Shown: positions 18,103 through 25,896 of the stretch, in pieces
Layout of the letters: every line of letters starts with the position of its first letter
How positions within the stretch are numbered: position 1 is the stretch's first letter
From: Algiphilus sp965216485
GTDB lineage: Bacteria > Pseudomonadota > Gammaproteobacteria > Nevskiales > Nevskiaceae
Reading direction: 5' to 3'
DNA: 64,000 bases
NCBI RefSeq assembly: GCF_965216485.1
Contig: NZ_OZ244162.1
Location: forward strand, 620,001 to 684,000
Program-made: the position numbers and the translations under genes
The notes under the pieces: model-generated
Told to the model about the DNA's origin: nothing
The model's database searches: none
Seen by the model: only the letters and a program-made list of their open reading frames with translations

Positions 18103-19107
18103 ATGGCAGTGAAGGTTGGCATCAACGGATACGGGCGCATTGGACGCAACACGCTGCGGGCGCTGTTCGAAAGCGGACGCGATGACATCGAGATTGTCGC
18201 CATCAACGATCTCGGCTCGGCCGAGACCAATGCGCATCTGACGATGGTGGACACCGCACACGGCCGCTTCCCCGGGACGGTGTCGGTGGAAGGCGATTTC
18301 ATGGTCGTCAACGGCAAGAAGATCAAGGTGCTCGCCGAGCGCGATCCGGCCAAGCTTCCCTGGGGAGAACTCGGTGTCGACATCGTGCTGGAGTGCACGG
18401 GCTTCTTCGCCAGCAAGGACAAGGCTTCTGCGCACCTGCAGGGCGGTGCCAAGAAGGTGGTGATTTCCGCGCCGGCCGGCAAGGACCTGAAGACCATCGT
18501 CTACGGTGTCAACCACAACACGCTGACCGCCGACGACAAGGTCATCTCCAACGCCTCCTGCACGACCAACTGTCTGGCACCGCTGGTCAAGCCGCTGCAC
18601 GACGGCATCGGCATCGAATCCGGGCTGATGACCACCATCCACGCCTACACCAATGACCAGGTCCTGACCGACGTCTACCACTCGGACCTGCGTCGCGCGC
18701 GCTCGGCCACCCACTCCATGATCCCGACCAAGACCGGCGCTGCTGCCGCGGTGGGCCTGGTGATGCCGGAACTCGACGGCAAGCTCGACGGCTACGCCGT
18801 GCGCGTGCCCACCATCAATGTCTCGATGGTGGACCTCGGCTTCATCGCCAAGCGTGATACCAGCGTGGAAGAAGTCGACAAGCTGCTGCGTGACGCCGCC
18901 AATGGGCCGCTGAAGGGCATTCTCAACGTGTCCGACGGTCCCTTCGTGTCCATCGACTTCAACCACGATCCGGCTTCCAGCACCTACGACGCCACGCTCA
19001 CCAAGGTGATCGGCCGCAACGTCAAGGTCTGTGCCTGGTACGACAACGAGTGGGGCTTCTCCAACCGCATGCTCGACACCGCCGTGGCCCTCGCCGCCGC
19101 CGGCTGA
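18103..19107 (+). CDS. gap: Glyceraldehyde-3-phosphate dehydrogenase
   Basis: 334 residues, type I NAD(P)-dependent GAPDH. It converts glyceraldehyde-3-phosphate to 1,3-bisphosphoglycerate. It has the N-terminal nucleotide-binding VGINGYGRIGRNTLRA, the catalytic Cys153 in SNASCTTNCLAPL, and WYDNEWGFSNRM at the C-terminus. GGGGAAG precedes the ATG. The product feeds the pgk gene 27 bp downstream, so the two form an operon. Confidence 0.97.
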   Translation: MAVKVGINGYGRIGRNTLRALFESGRDDIEIVAINDLGSAETNAHLTMVDTAHGRFPGTVSVEGDFMVVNGKKIKVLAERDPAKLPWGELGVDIVLECTGFFASKDKASAHLQGGAKKVVISAPAGKDLKTIVYGVNHNTLTADDKVISNASCTTNCLAPLVKPLHDGIGIESGLMTTIHAYTNDQVLTDVYHSDLRRARSATHSMIPTKTGAAAAVGLVMPELDGKLDGYAVRVPTINVSMVDLGFIAKRDTSVEEVDKLLRDAANGPLKGILNVSDGPFVSIDFNHDPASSTYDATLTKVIGRNVKVCAWYDNEWGFSNRMLDTAVALAAAG

Positions 19108-19134
19108 GCCGCGCCGTACCAAGGGGAGAGCAGC

Positions 19135-20313
19135 ATGGCCATCCTGCGCATGACCGACCTGGACCTGGCCGGAAAGCGGGTACTGATCCGTCAGGATCTC
19201 AATGTCCCGATTTCCGGTGGCCGGATCACCTCGGATGCGCGCTTGCGCGCGTCGCTGCCGACGCTGAAGCAGGCGCTGGATGCCGGCGCTTCGGTGCTGG
19301 TGCTCTCCCATCTCGGACGGCCCAAGCCGGGCCGCCTTGACCCCGACAATTCGCTGACCCTGGTGGCCGCCTGGCTGTCCGAGGCGCTGGACCGCGTCGT
19401 GCCCCTGGTCTCGAACTGGATCGATGGGGTCGATCTGGAGCCCGGGCAGATCGCGCTGGGCGAGAACACGCGCTTCGCCGAGGGCGAGAAGAAGGACGAC
19501 GAGGCGCTGGCGCGACGTATGGCGAAGCTGTGCGACATCTACGTCAATGACGCCTTTGGCACGGCCCACCGCGCCGAAGCGTCCACGCACGGCGTGGCGC
19601 GCTTTGCCGATGTCGCCTGTGCCGGCCCCTTGCTGGCGGCAGAGCTGGAAGCGCTGGGCAAAGCCGTGGCCAGCCCGCGCCGACCGCAGGTCGTCATCGT
19701 GGGCGGCTCCAAGGTATCCACCAAGCTCGATCTGCTGACCAATCTTGCAGACAAGGCGGATCAGCTCATCGTCGGCGGCGGCATCGCCAATACCTTCCTG
19801 GCGGCGGCCGGCTACAACGTGGGCAAGTCGCTGTGCGAGATGGACATGCTCGACACCGCGCGCAACATCCATGAGCGCATCCGGGCCAATGGCGGCGACA
19901 TCCCGCTGCCCGAGGACGTCATCGTCGCCACTGAGATCTCGTCGGAAGCGCGCGCGGAAGTACGCGCCGTCGGCGATATCATGGACGACGAAATGATCCT
20001 CGACATCGGCCCCAAGACCGCGCGCAAGTGCGGCGCCATGCTCAAGAATGCCGCCAGCATCGTCTGGAATGGGCCGGTCGGCGTCTTCGAGTACGACGCC
20101 TTTTCGCACGGTACCGAGGCGCTGGCCAAGGCCATCGCCGAGAGCGAAGCCTTTTCGCTGGCAGGCGGCGGCGACACGCTGGCTGCGATCGATACCTTCG
20201 GCGTGGCCGACCGCATCAGCTATATCTCCACCGGTGGCGGCGCCTTCCTCGAATTTCTCGAGGGCAAGACGCTGCCCGCCGTGGCCGTGCTGGAAGCGCG
20301 CGCCGAGGGCTAG
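19135..20313 (+). CDS. pgk: Phosphoglycerate kinase
   Basis: 392 residues, full length for bacterial PGK. It transfers phosphate from 1,3-bisphosphoglycerate to ADP. Motifs: RVLIRQDLNVPISGGRITSD, LSHLGRPKPG, ENTRFAEGEKKDD, NDAFGTAHRAEAST, GGSKVSTKLDLL and the C-terminal GGDTLAAI and STGGGAFLEFLEG. It is preceded by AGGGGAGAG. The usual neighbours pyk and fba do not follow; the next gene is an unrelated MoxR ATPase. Confidence 0.97.
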   Translation: MAILRMTDLDLAGKRVLIRQDLNVPISGGRITSDARLRASLPTLKQALDAGASVLVLSHLGRPKPGRLDPDNSLTLVAAWLSEALDRVVPLVSNWIDGVDLEPGQIALGENTRFAEGEKKDDEALARRMAKLCDIYVNDAFGTAHRAEASTHGVARFADVACAGPLLAAELEALGKAVASPRRPQVVIVGGSKVSTKLDLLTNLADKADQLIVGGGIANTFLAAAGYNVGKSLCEMDMLDTARNIHERIRANGGDIPLPEDVIVATEISSEARAEVRAVGDIMDDEMILDIGPKTARKCGAMLKNAASIVWNGPVGVFEYDAFSHGTEALAKAIAESEAFSLAGGGDTLAAIDTFGVADRISYISTGGGAFLEFLEGKTLPAVAVLEARAEG

Positions 20314-20468
20314 CGGGCCCTGGCAATCCCGTCGGCAGGCCCGGTTTTCGCCTGTCGCTTCGGGTGCACCCAGCACGCGTCGCCTGAACGCGTCTGCCGC
20401 AACGCCCCCGGGCGCGCCTGCATCAGTACACTACGCCGTTCTTCCAAACAGCAATGCAAGGGTGCGCC

Positions 20469-21311
20469 GTGCGCTTCGAAGGGACGGAAAACTACGTATC
20501 GACCGATGATCTCGCCATGGCCGTCAACGCGGCCGTGACGCTGGAACGCCCGCTTCTCGTGAAGGGCGAGCCGGGGACCGGCAAGACGCAGTTGGCCATC
20601 GAAGTGGCGCGCGCCTTGGACAAGCCTATCTACGACTGGGCGATCAAGTCCACCACGAAGGCGCAGCAGGGCCTGTACGAATACGATGCAGTATCCCGAC
20701 TGCGCGATTCGCAACTCGGCGATGACCGCGTGCATGACATTGCCAACTACATCGTCAAGGGAAAGCTGTGGGAATGCTTCGAGTCGGATGTGCAGCCCGT
20801 CCTGCTGATCGATGAGATCGACAAGGCCGACATCGAATTCCCCAACGATCTGCTGCGCGAACTCGACCAGATGGAGTTCTACGTCTACGAGACGCAGAAG
20901 ACCATTCGCGCCAAGCACCGGCCGATCATCATCATCACCTCCAACAATGAGAAGGAGCTGCCTGACGCCTTCCTGCGCCGCTGCTTCTTCCACTACATCA
21001 AGTTCCCCGACCGGGACACGATGCAGCAGATCGTGGATGTGCATTTCCCCGACCTGAAGCCGAAGCTGCTCAAGGAAGCGATGGAGGTCTTCTTCGGGCT
21101 GCGTGAACTGCCCGGCCTGAAGAAGAAGCCCAGTACTTCGGAAATGCTCGACTGGCTCAAGCTGCTGCTGGCGGACGACATCCCGCCGGAAACGCTGCGC
21201 GAAGCCAGCGTCAAGAAGAGCCTGCCGCCGCTGTACGGGGCGCTGCTCAAGAATGAGCAGGACGTGCACCTCTTCGAGCGGCTCGCCTTCATGGCGCGGC
21301 GGAATTCGTAA
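20469..21311 (+). CDS. MoxR-family AAA ATPase
   Basis: About 280 residues, with Walker A GEPGTGKTQ, Walker B VLLIDEIDKAD, sensor region IIITSNNEKELPDAFLRRC and a C-terminal lid. MoxR ATPases act as chaperones with VWA-domain partners in metal insertion or complex maturation. This subgroup is commonly paired with a CoxE-like VWA protein; a matching gene is at 33412-34590, 12 kb downstream. I choose the GTG at 20469 (VRFEGTENYV) because AAGGG precedes it at suitable spacing; an ATG at 20454 adds five residues. Confidence 0.87.
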   Translation: MRFEGTENYVSTDDLAMAVNAAVTLERPLLVKGEPGTGKTQLAIEVARALDKPIYDWAIKSTTKAQQGLYEYDAVSRLRDSQLGDDRVHDIANYIVKGKLWECFESDVQPVLLIDEIDKADIEFPNDLLRELDQMEFYVYETQKTIRAKHRPIIIITSNNEKELPDAFLRRCFFHYIKFPDRDTMQQIVDVHFPDLKPKLLKEAMEVFFGLRELPGLKKKPSTSEMLDWLKLLLADDIPPETLREASVKKSLPPLYGALLKNEQDVHLFERLAFMARRNS

Positions 21312-21335
21312 CGCCATTTCTGGGAAAGGCGCGGT

Positions 21336-21710
21336 ATGCGTCGCCTCCGTTGGGGTCTGTTGGCGCTGATTCTCATCGTCCCACCCTCGGCGGCAGCGCC
21401 GGTGGAAGAGATTCGCGCACTGATCGAAGATGTGGCCGCATCTGACTGTCGCTTCTACCGCAACGGGGAGTGGCATACGGCCGAGGCCGCCGCCGCCCAC
21501 CTCAGGCGCAAGCTGCGCATCGCGCGCTGGATGGGGCGGTCCGGTACGGCCGAGGACTTCATCGAGCAGGCCGGCAGCAGGAGCAGCGTGAGCGGCGAGC
21601 GCTACCGCGTGCAGTGCACCGACGAGGCGCCACGCGATAGTGCCGACTGGCTCAGGGAGCTGCTGCGCGCCGTACGCGCCACCGACGACGCGGGCGCTGC
21701 GGCCCGCTAG
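21336..21710 (+). CDS. DUF5329-type small exported protein
   Basis: 124 residues with a signal peptide (residues 1-20, cleavage after SAA). The mature part has the DUF5329 pattern: EIRALIEDVAASDCRFYRNG, AAAHLRRKLRIA, EDFIEQAGSRSSVSGERYRVQC. Two Cys (about 39 and 94) could form a disulphide in the periplasm. The ATG at 21336 follows AAAGG. It starts 24 bp after the MoxR gene and may be cotranscribed. The function is unknown. Confidence 0.65.
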   Translation: MRRLRWGLLALILIVPPSAAAPVEEIRALIEDVAASDCRFYRNGEWHTAEAAAAHLRRKLRIARWMGRSGTAEDFIEQAGSRSSVSGERYRVQCTDEAPRDSADWLRELLRAVRATDDAGAAAR

Positions 21711-21751
21711 AGTGTTCGGCGGACGCCATCGGTGCGAACAAGGAAGTCGGG

Positions 21752-22468
21752 ATGAGCGAACTCAGCAAGACGGCGGCCCATGCCTTGGAGGCCTACGGTG
21801 GTGTCACGCTGTGGCGGCAGGCGCAGTGGCTGGAGGCCAGCGTCAGTGTACGAGGGCTCGCTTTCACGTTAAAGCAACGGCCTTTCTTCCGCCGTGCCTC
21901 CCTGCGCGTGGCGGTACCGTACTGCTGGAGCCGCCTGCAGCCGATCGGACGGCAGCCACATATTGCCGGCGTACTCGACGGGCCCGGCGTCTATCTGGAG
22001 GATCAGGAAGGACAGCGGGTGGCCGAAAGGGTGCAGGCGCGCAGTGCGTTCCCCTCCATGCGACGCCATGTCCGCTGGGATGATCTGGACATGGCCTACT
22101 TTGCGAATTACGCCTTCTGGAATTACCTGACACTACCGGCGCTGCTCCTGTCCGATGCCGTGCATTGGAAGGAGGCCGCCCCCGGGGTGCTCGATGCGCT
22201 CTTCCCGGACAGCCTGCCTACGCACTGCCGCCGTCAGCGCTTTCACTTCGACCAAGACACCGGTTTGCTGCGCCAGCACGATTACACCGCGGAAATCATC
22301 GGTGGCTTTGCGCGCGCAGCGCATGTCATCGAAGCGCATGCGACGCAGGGTGGTCTCCGTTTCCCGAGCCGCCGACGCGTGACGCCGCGCGCGCCGAGCG
22401 GCAGGCCGTTGGCGGGGCCGACCCTCATCGCTATCGATGTGCACGCGTTGCGCGTCGACGTCGCTTAG
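21752..22468 (+). CDS. Conserved hypothetical protein
   Basis: A 238-residue protein without signal peptide or transmembrane helix. It is rich in Arg, Trp and aromatic residues (LWRQAQWLEASVSVRGLAFTLK, RFHFDQDTGLLRQHDYTAEI), suggesting a beta-barrel or lipocalin-like fold in which a bound ligand is enclosed. I do not recognise the family. A good AAGGAAG ribosome binding site stands before the ATG. It could belong with the following HD-domain gene, 68 bp downstream. Confidence 0.6.
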   Translation: MSELSKTAAHALEAYGGVTLWRQAQWLEASVSVRGLAFTLKQRPFFRRASLRVAVPYCWSRLQPIGRQPHIAGVLDGPGVYLEDQEGQRVAERVQARSAFPSMRRHVRWDDLDMAYFANYAFWNYLTLPALLLSDAVHWKEAAPGVLDALFPDSLPTHCRRQRFHFDQDTGLLRQHDYTAEIIGGFARAAHVIEAHATQGGLRFPSRRRVTPRAPSGRPLAGPTLIAIDVHALRVDVA

Positions 22469-22536
22469 CGCGCCGCGCGTGCGGTGTCGACGCTCAATGC
22501 GATCAGGGCTAGGCTACGCGCTGTCTCGAAACCACG

Positions 22537-23082
22537 GTGCGCGTCATGGAAGAACCGGATATCGCATTGGTCGATCTCGTGCTGGAACCCTGGCGGGAGG
22601 TCATCGGCGAGGACTGGACGGCGTATCGCAATCATGTGGTGCGGATGCTGCACTTCTGCCTGGCCATCAGCCCCTGCGGCGTCGTCGAACGGCAGAAGCT
22701 GGAAATCGCCGGCTGCTTCCACGACATCGGCCTCTGGACCCATCAAACTCTGGATTATCTGGAACCGTCGGTGCCCCCCGCCCGCGCCTATCTGGCCGAG
22801 AAGGGCCTCGATGACTGGGGCGACGAGGTCGCCCTGATGATCACCGAACACCACAAGCTGCGCCCCTTCAAGGACGAGCGCTATCCGCTGGTGGAGCTCT
22901 TCCGGAAGGGCGATTTGGTCGACTTCTCCTGAGGTGCCGTGCGCTTCGGCATCCCGCGCGAGACGGTGCGAATGGTGCAGAGCCGCTTCCCGAACAGCGG
23001 TTTTCACCGCCTTCTCGCGCGCAGGGCCGGTGCCTGGTTCCTGCGCCATCCGCTGCGACCGGCACCGATGATGAAGTGGTAG
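22537..23082 (+). pseudogene. HD-domain protein interrupted by an in-frame TGA
   Basis: Two parts in one frame. Residues 1-131 (to the TGA at 22930-22932) carry an HD-like metal phosphohydrolase pattern: NHVVRMLHFC, EIAGCFHDIGLW with the HD pair, ITEHHKLRP. After the TGA the same frame continues without another stop for 49 codons to a TAG at 23080-23082. That extension (GAVRFGIPRETVRMV, FPNSGFHRLLARRAG, RHPLRPAPMMKW) looks like the normal C-terminus of this family, with DFS-x-G spanning the TGA. So it is either a recent nonsense mutation or a readthrough gene. A GTG at 22537 or ATG at 22546 can start it. Confidence 0.65.
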
Positions 23083-23099
23083 CACAGACTGCGCTCTTG

Positions 23100-23151
23100 G
23101 TATCACCCTCCATTGTCGCGAGCCGGTGATACGTTAAGCTCGCGGCTCGCG
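23100..23151 (+). promoter_or_regulatory. Interleaved inverted repeats, possible pseudoknot leader
   Basis: Two perfect 8-bp inverted repeats are interleaved in the order A-B-A'-B': GTATCACC (23100-23107), CGCGAGCC (23117-23124), GGTGATAC (23125-23132), GGCTCGCG (23144-23151). As RNA this is an H-type pseudoknot with no base between B and A', or two mutually exclusive hairpins. It ends 13 bases before the TTG start of the hydrolase gene. A pair of DNA operators is the alternative. Confidence 0.5.
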
Positions 23152-23164
23152 CTCCCCTCCGGAA

Positions 23165-24082
23165 TTGACGACCATGTTCACGCGTAACCGCGCCCCGCAG
23201 AAGCGGCTGACCCAGGAAGCCCACCTGTTTTCCTACGGCACCCTGGAGCGCCAAAGTGTGGATTTGAATTGCGGTCGGGTGCGCTATCTGCGCCACGGCA
23301 ACGGTGCGCCACTGCTGTTGGTGCACGGCGTGCCGACCTCGGCCCGGCTGTGGGAGCCCCTGCTCGGTTACCTTGGGTCGCACTACGACTGCATCGTCCC
23401 CGACCTCCTCGGCCTGGGATGCTCGGAGCCGGCCTCGGACGGCATCGAAGTCGCCAGTCCTGGGCAGGCGGATATGTTCGCGGAGCTGCTCGACGCACTG
23501 GGCGTGGATCACTGCTATGCCGTCTTCCATGACCAGGGCGGCGCGCACGGCATGGAAATGCTGCGCCGACACGGGGCGCGCATCGACAAGGTCGTCTTCA
23601 CCAACTGTGTCTGCTACGACAATTGGCCCGTGCCACTGATCGACCAGTCGGCGGCAATGGCGCGTTCGGGTGCGCTGCCCTGGCTGGCCAAGCTGCGCAT
23701 CATGCAGTGGACACTGCGTCTGGCCTTGCCGATGACCATTACCCGCGGGCCCTTTCCCCCCGCCCTGCGCGAGGACTGGTTTCGCGCCCTCGATGTCGGT
23801 GGCCCGTCGCTGGAGTACTGGCAGCGCTATGTCATGGCGCAGTCGGCACGCTATACCCAGGAGGCCGTCGACGTGCTGCGTGCCTGGGACAAGCCGGCAC
23901 ATGTGCTGTGGGCAGCCGATGACCGCTTTCTCCCACCGTCCTGGGCAGCCTATCTCGCCAGGGACCTGGTGGGCCCGGAGGCGAACCCTGAGCTGCTGCC
24001 CTTCGCCGGCCACTTCTGGCAGATCGAGGTGCCCGAGAGCGGCGCAGCCGCACTGCATCGCTTTTTCTCCACGGAGCACTAG
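23165..24082 (+). CDS. Alpha/beta hydrolase with Asp nucleophile
   Basis: About 305 residues. Oxyanion-hole motif HGVPTSARLW (about 54-63); the nucleophile elbow is FHDQGG, so Asp123 replaces the usual Ser. Asp nucleophiles define haloalkane dehalogenases, fluoroacetate dehalogenases and epoxide hydrolases. The catalytic His is in FAGHFWQIEVPE near the C-terminus and a supporting acid may be in WAADDRF. The substrate cannot be read from sequence; a dehalogenase or epoxide hydrolase activity is inferred. The start is TTG at 23165 or ATG at 23174, both with weak binding sites. The leader has the interleaved repeats described separately. Confidence 0.8.
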   Translation: MTTMFTRNRAPQKRLTQEAHLFSYGTLERQSVDLNCGRVRYLRHGNGAPLLLVHGVPTSARLWEPLLGYLGSHYDCIVPDLLGLGCSEPASDGIEVASPGQADMFAELLDALGVDHCYAVFHDQGGAHGMEMLRRHGARIDKVVFTNCVCYDNWPVPLIDQSAAMARSGALPWLAKLRIMQWTLRLALPMTITRGPFPPALREDWFRALDVGGPSLEYWQRYVMAQSARYTQEAVDVLRAWDKPAHVLWAADDRFLPPSWAAYLARDLVGPEANPELLPFAGHFWQIEVPESGAAALHRFFSTEH

Positions 24083-24146
24083 GGCTTCCTGCAGCGTTGA
24101 CGGGGGCGGTTGTCCCCCCCCTGCAGCTTGGGCGCTGGAGGCGCGC

Positions 24147-24779
24147 TTGGAACTGAACTTCAGTCTGTCGATGGTCGATGCGCTGGCCCTCACCGCGGCC
24201 ATGGCGGTGCTGGCGGCGGTGCCCAGCACCAGCGTGATGGCGGTGGTGGCGCGCGCCGCTAGCAGTGGCTTTGGTCATGGCGCGGCGATGGCCCTGGGCG
24301 TGGTCGCCGGCGACCTCGTCTTCATTGCCCTTGCACTGGTCGGCCTGGCGGTCCTGGTCGAGTGGCTGGGCCCCTTTTTCGTCGTGGTCCGCTGGGCGGC
24401 TGCGCTCTATCTTGTGGTCCTGGCCGTGCAGCTATGGCGGAGCGCTTCGCGCGCGGCGCAGCTGAGTGCGCCTGTGCATGACAGCACGCGGCTCGGCAGC
24501 TTCTCGGCGGGGTTGATGATCACGCTTGCGGATCAGAAGGCGGTGTTCTTCTATCTGGGCTTTCTGCCCGCCTTCGTCTCGCTGGAGTACGTGACCGCAC
24601 TGGATACGGCGGCCCTCATGGTCATCGCCCTGATCGCGGTCGGGGGCGTCAAGCTCGTTTATGTCGCATTGGCGGATCGGTTGCGGCACCGACTGCGCGG
24701 TGGGGGTGTCGGCTTCGTGCAACGCTTGGCCGCAGTGGTGCTGGGCCTCGCCGCGGTCCTGGTCGCGGTGCGCGGCTGA
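24147..24779 (+). CDS. LysE/RhtB-family exporter
   Basis: About 210 residues with six hydrophobic segments. LysE-family features: PSTSVMAVVARAASSGFGHGAAMALGVVAGDLVFI near the N-terminus and FSAGLMITLADQKAVFFYLGFLPAF in the middle. These inner-membrane proteins export amino acids or related small molecules. The start is a TTG at 24147 with GGAG 7 bases upstream; an ATG at 24171 is possible but shortens the N-terminal helix. The gene follows the hydrolase by 64 bp. The substrate is not predictable. Confidence 0.8.
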   Translation: MELNFSLSMVDALALTAAMAVLAAVPSTSVMAVVARAASSGFGHGAAMALGVVAGDLVFIALALVGLAVLVEWLGPFFVVVRWAAALYLVVLAVQLWRSASRAAQLSAPVHDSTRLGSFSAGLMITLADQKAVFFYLGFLPAFVSLEYVTALDTAALMVIALIAVGGVKLVYVALADRLRHRLRGGGVGFVQRLAAVVLGLAAVLVAVRG

Positions 24780-24812
24780 GACCGTCGCCGACCTCAGCCA
24801 CGCCGTGCTTCC

Positions 24813-25325
24813 TTAGGGGAAGACTGGCTTGTGCGGCTCGGCCGCGCCGATCTCGACTTCCGGGTGATGGTTGCGCACCATCTCGACGACCTCCTCCATG
24901 AAGTCTTTGTTGACGTCGACCATCATCAGCAGTTCGCCGCGCTCGATTGCCTCCTGATACTGCTTGATTTCGCGGTTCGGTAGCCGGATGCCGATCATGC
25001 TCGATACCCAGGCGCCGAAGCCGGCGCCGGCGAGGGTGGTCGCCGCGACCATCCCGCCGCCCAGCGCGAGGCCCGCAGGCGGAAAGGTCACGGCAGCTAC
25101 GCCGGCGAGGATGCCAATGACACCACCCGCGGCGAGTCCGTGCTCAGCCGATTCCACAAGATCGGTTTTCTGACGCAGATCCGCCTCGGGCAGTTGCCCC
25201 ATGGGCGTGCCCTCCCGCGCCAGCACATGGATGTGGCGTTCCTCGATGCGCTTGAGCAGCAACTCGTCAACGATGGTCTCAGCGAGTTCGAGGTCGGGGA
25301 CCAGGAAGTACAGACGGTGTTTCAT
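24813..25325 (-). CDS. DUF1269-like membrane-associated protein
   Basis: About 170 residues. The N-terminal about 50 residues look like a small ferredoxin-like domain (RLYFLVPDLELAETIVDELLLKRI). A glycine-rich hydrophobic hairpin follows (about 68-110: GVIGILAGVAAVTFPPAGLALGGGMVAATTLAGAGFGAW), then an acidic C-terminal domain. This layout resembles DUF1269 and general-stress 17M-like proteins. The ATG at 25325 has a strong AGGAGA binding site. It is convergent with the LysE gene. Function unknown. Confidence 0.65.
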   Translation of the reverse strand: MKHRLYFLVPDLELAETIVDELLLKRIEERHIHVLAREGTPMGQLPEADLRQKTDLVESAEHGLAAGGVIGILAGVAAVTFPPAGLALGGGMVAATTLAGAGFGAWVSSMIGIRLPNREIKQYQEAIERGELLMMVDVNKDFMEEVVEMVRNHHPEVEIGAAEPHKPVFP

Positions 25326-25488
25326 GGGAGTCTCCTTTCCGGTTACGCCGCTTCTCACCCTACGCCGCTGAGATCGACACGCCAACCCCGCGCACGCGGG
25401 CCTGCCCCGTCGCGTCTCAAGCCATGGTCATGGAAGGGCAACGCTTGCAGTGCTACACAGGGCGCGAGACCCAACCCGGAGCATCGGC

Positions 25489-25896
25489 ATGATTGACCCG
25501 TACCTCTTTTTCGACGGCTGCTGCGAGGAGGCCCTGCACTTTTATCGCAAGGTGCTGAATGCCGAGATCTCCATGCTCATGCGCTTCCGCGAGAGTCCGG
25601 AGGCGGATGCCTTTCCACCGGAACAAGCTGACAAGATCATGCATGCGCACTTTCATGTCGCCGGTGGCTCCATCATGGCCTCGGACAGCATGGAGGACGG
25701 CGCCAAGGGCTTTGCTGGATTCGCACTCTCACTGCCGACCGCCGATCCAGCGGCCGCGCGCTCTACCTTCGACGCCCTGGCCGAAGGCGGGACCGTCCAG
25801 ATGGCGCTGCAGGCTACCTTCTGGTCGCCCGCCTTCGGGATCGTGCGCGATCGCTTTGGCGTTCCGTGGATGGTCAGCGCGCCGGCGCAAAGCTAG
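25489..25896 (+). CDS. VOC-family protein, PhnB-like
   Basis: 135 residues with the two-half glyoxalase/bleomycin-resistance fold: IDPYLFFDGCCEEALHFYRKVLNAE at the N-terminus and the C-terminal DRFGVPWMV typical of PhnB-like VOC proteins. Metal ligands are not obvious and the activity is unknown. The ATG at 25489 fits the family start. It ends tail-to-tail with the PhoX-like gene; the two stop codons share the palindromic CTAG at 25893-25896. Confidence 0.85.
   Translation: MIDPYLFFDGCCEEALHFYRKVLNAEISMLMRFRESPEADAFPPEQADKIMHAHFHVAGGSIMASDSMEDGAKGFAGFALSLPTADPAAARSTFDALAEGGTVQMALQATFWSPAFGIVRDRFGVPWMVSAPAQS

Noticed and set aside
17173..20376. Very long open frame (over 1000 codons) on the minus strand under tkt-gap-pgk
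   Set aside because: It is the reverse complement of three well-recognised genes; GC-rich codon use leaves the opposite strand free of stops.
22930..22932. Selenocysteine codon
   Set aside because: No Cys is expected at this position in the family and no SECIS-like stem follows directly.
22465..23106. Minus-strand frame opposite the HD-domain gene
   Set aside because: No family pattern; the plus strand carries clear HD and C-terminal motifs on both sides of the TGA.
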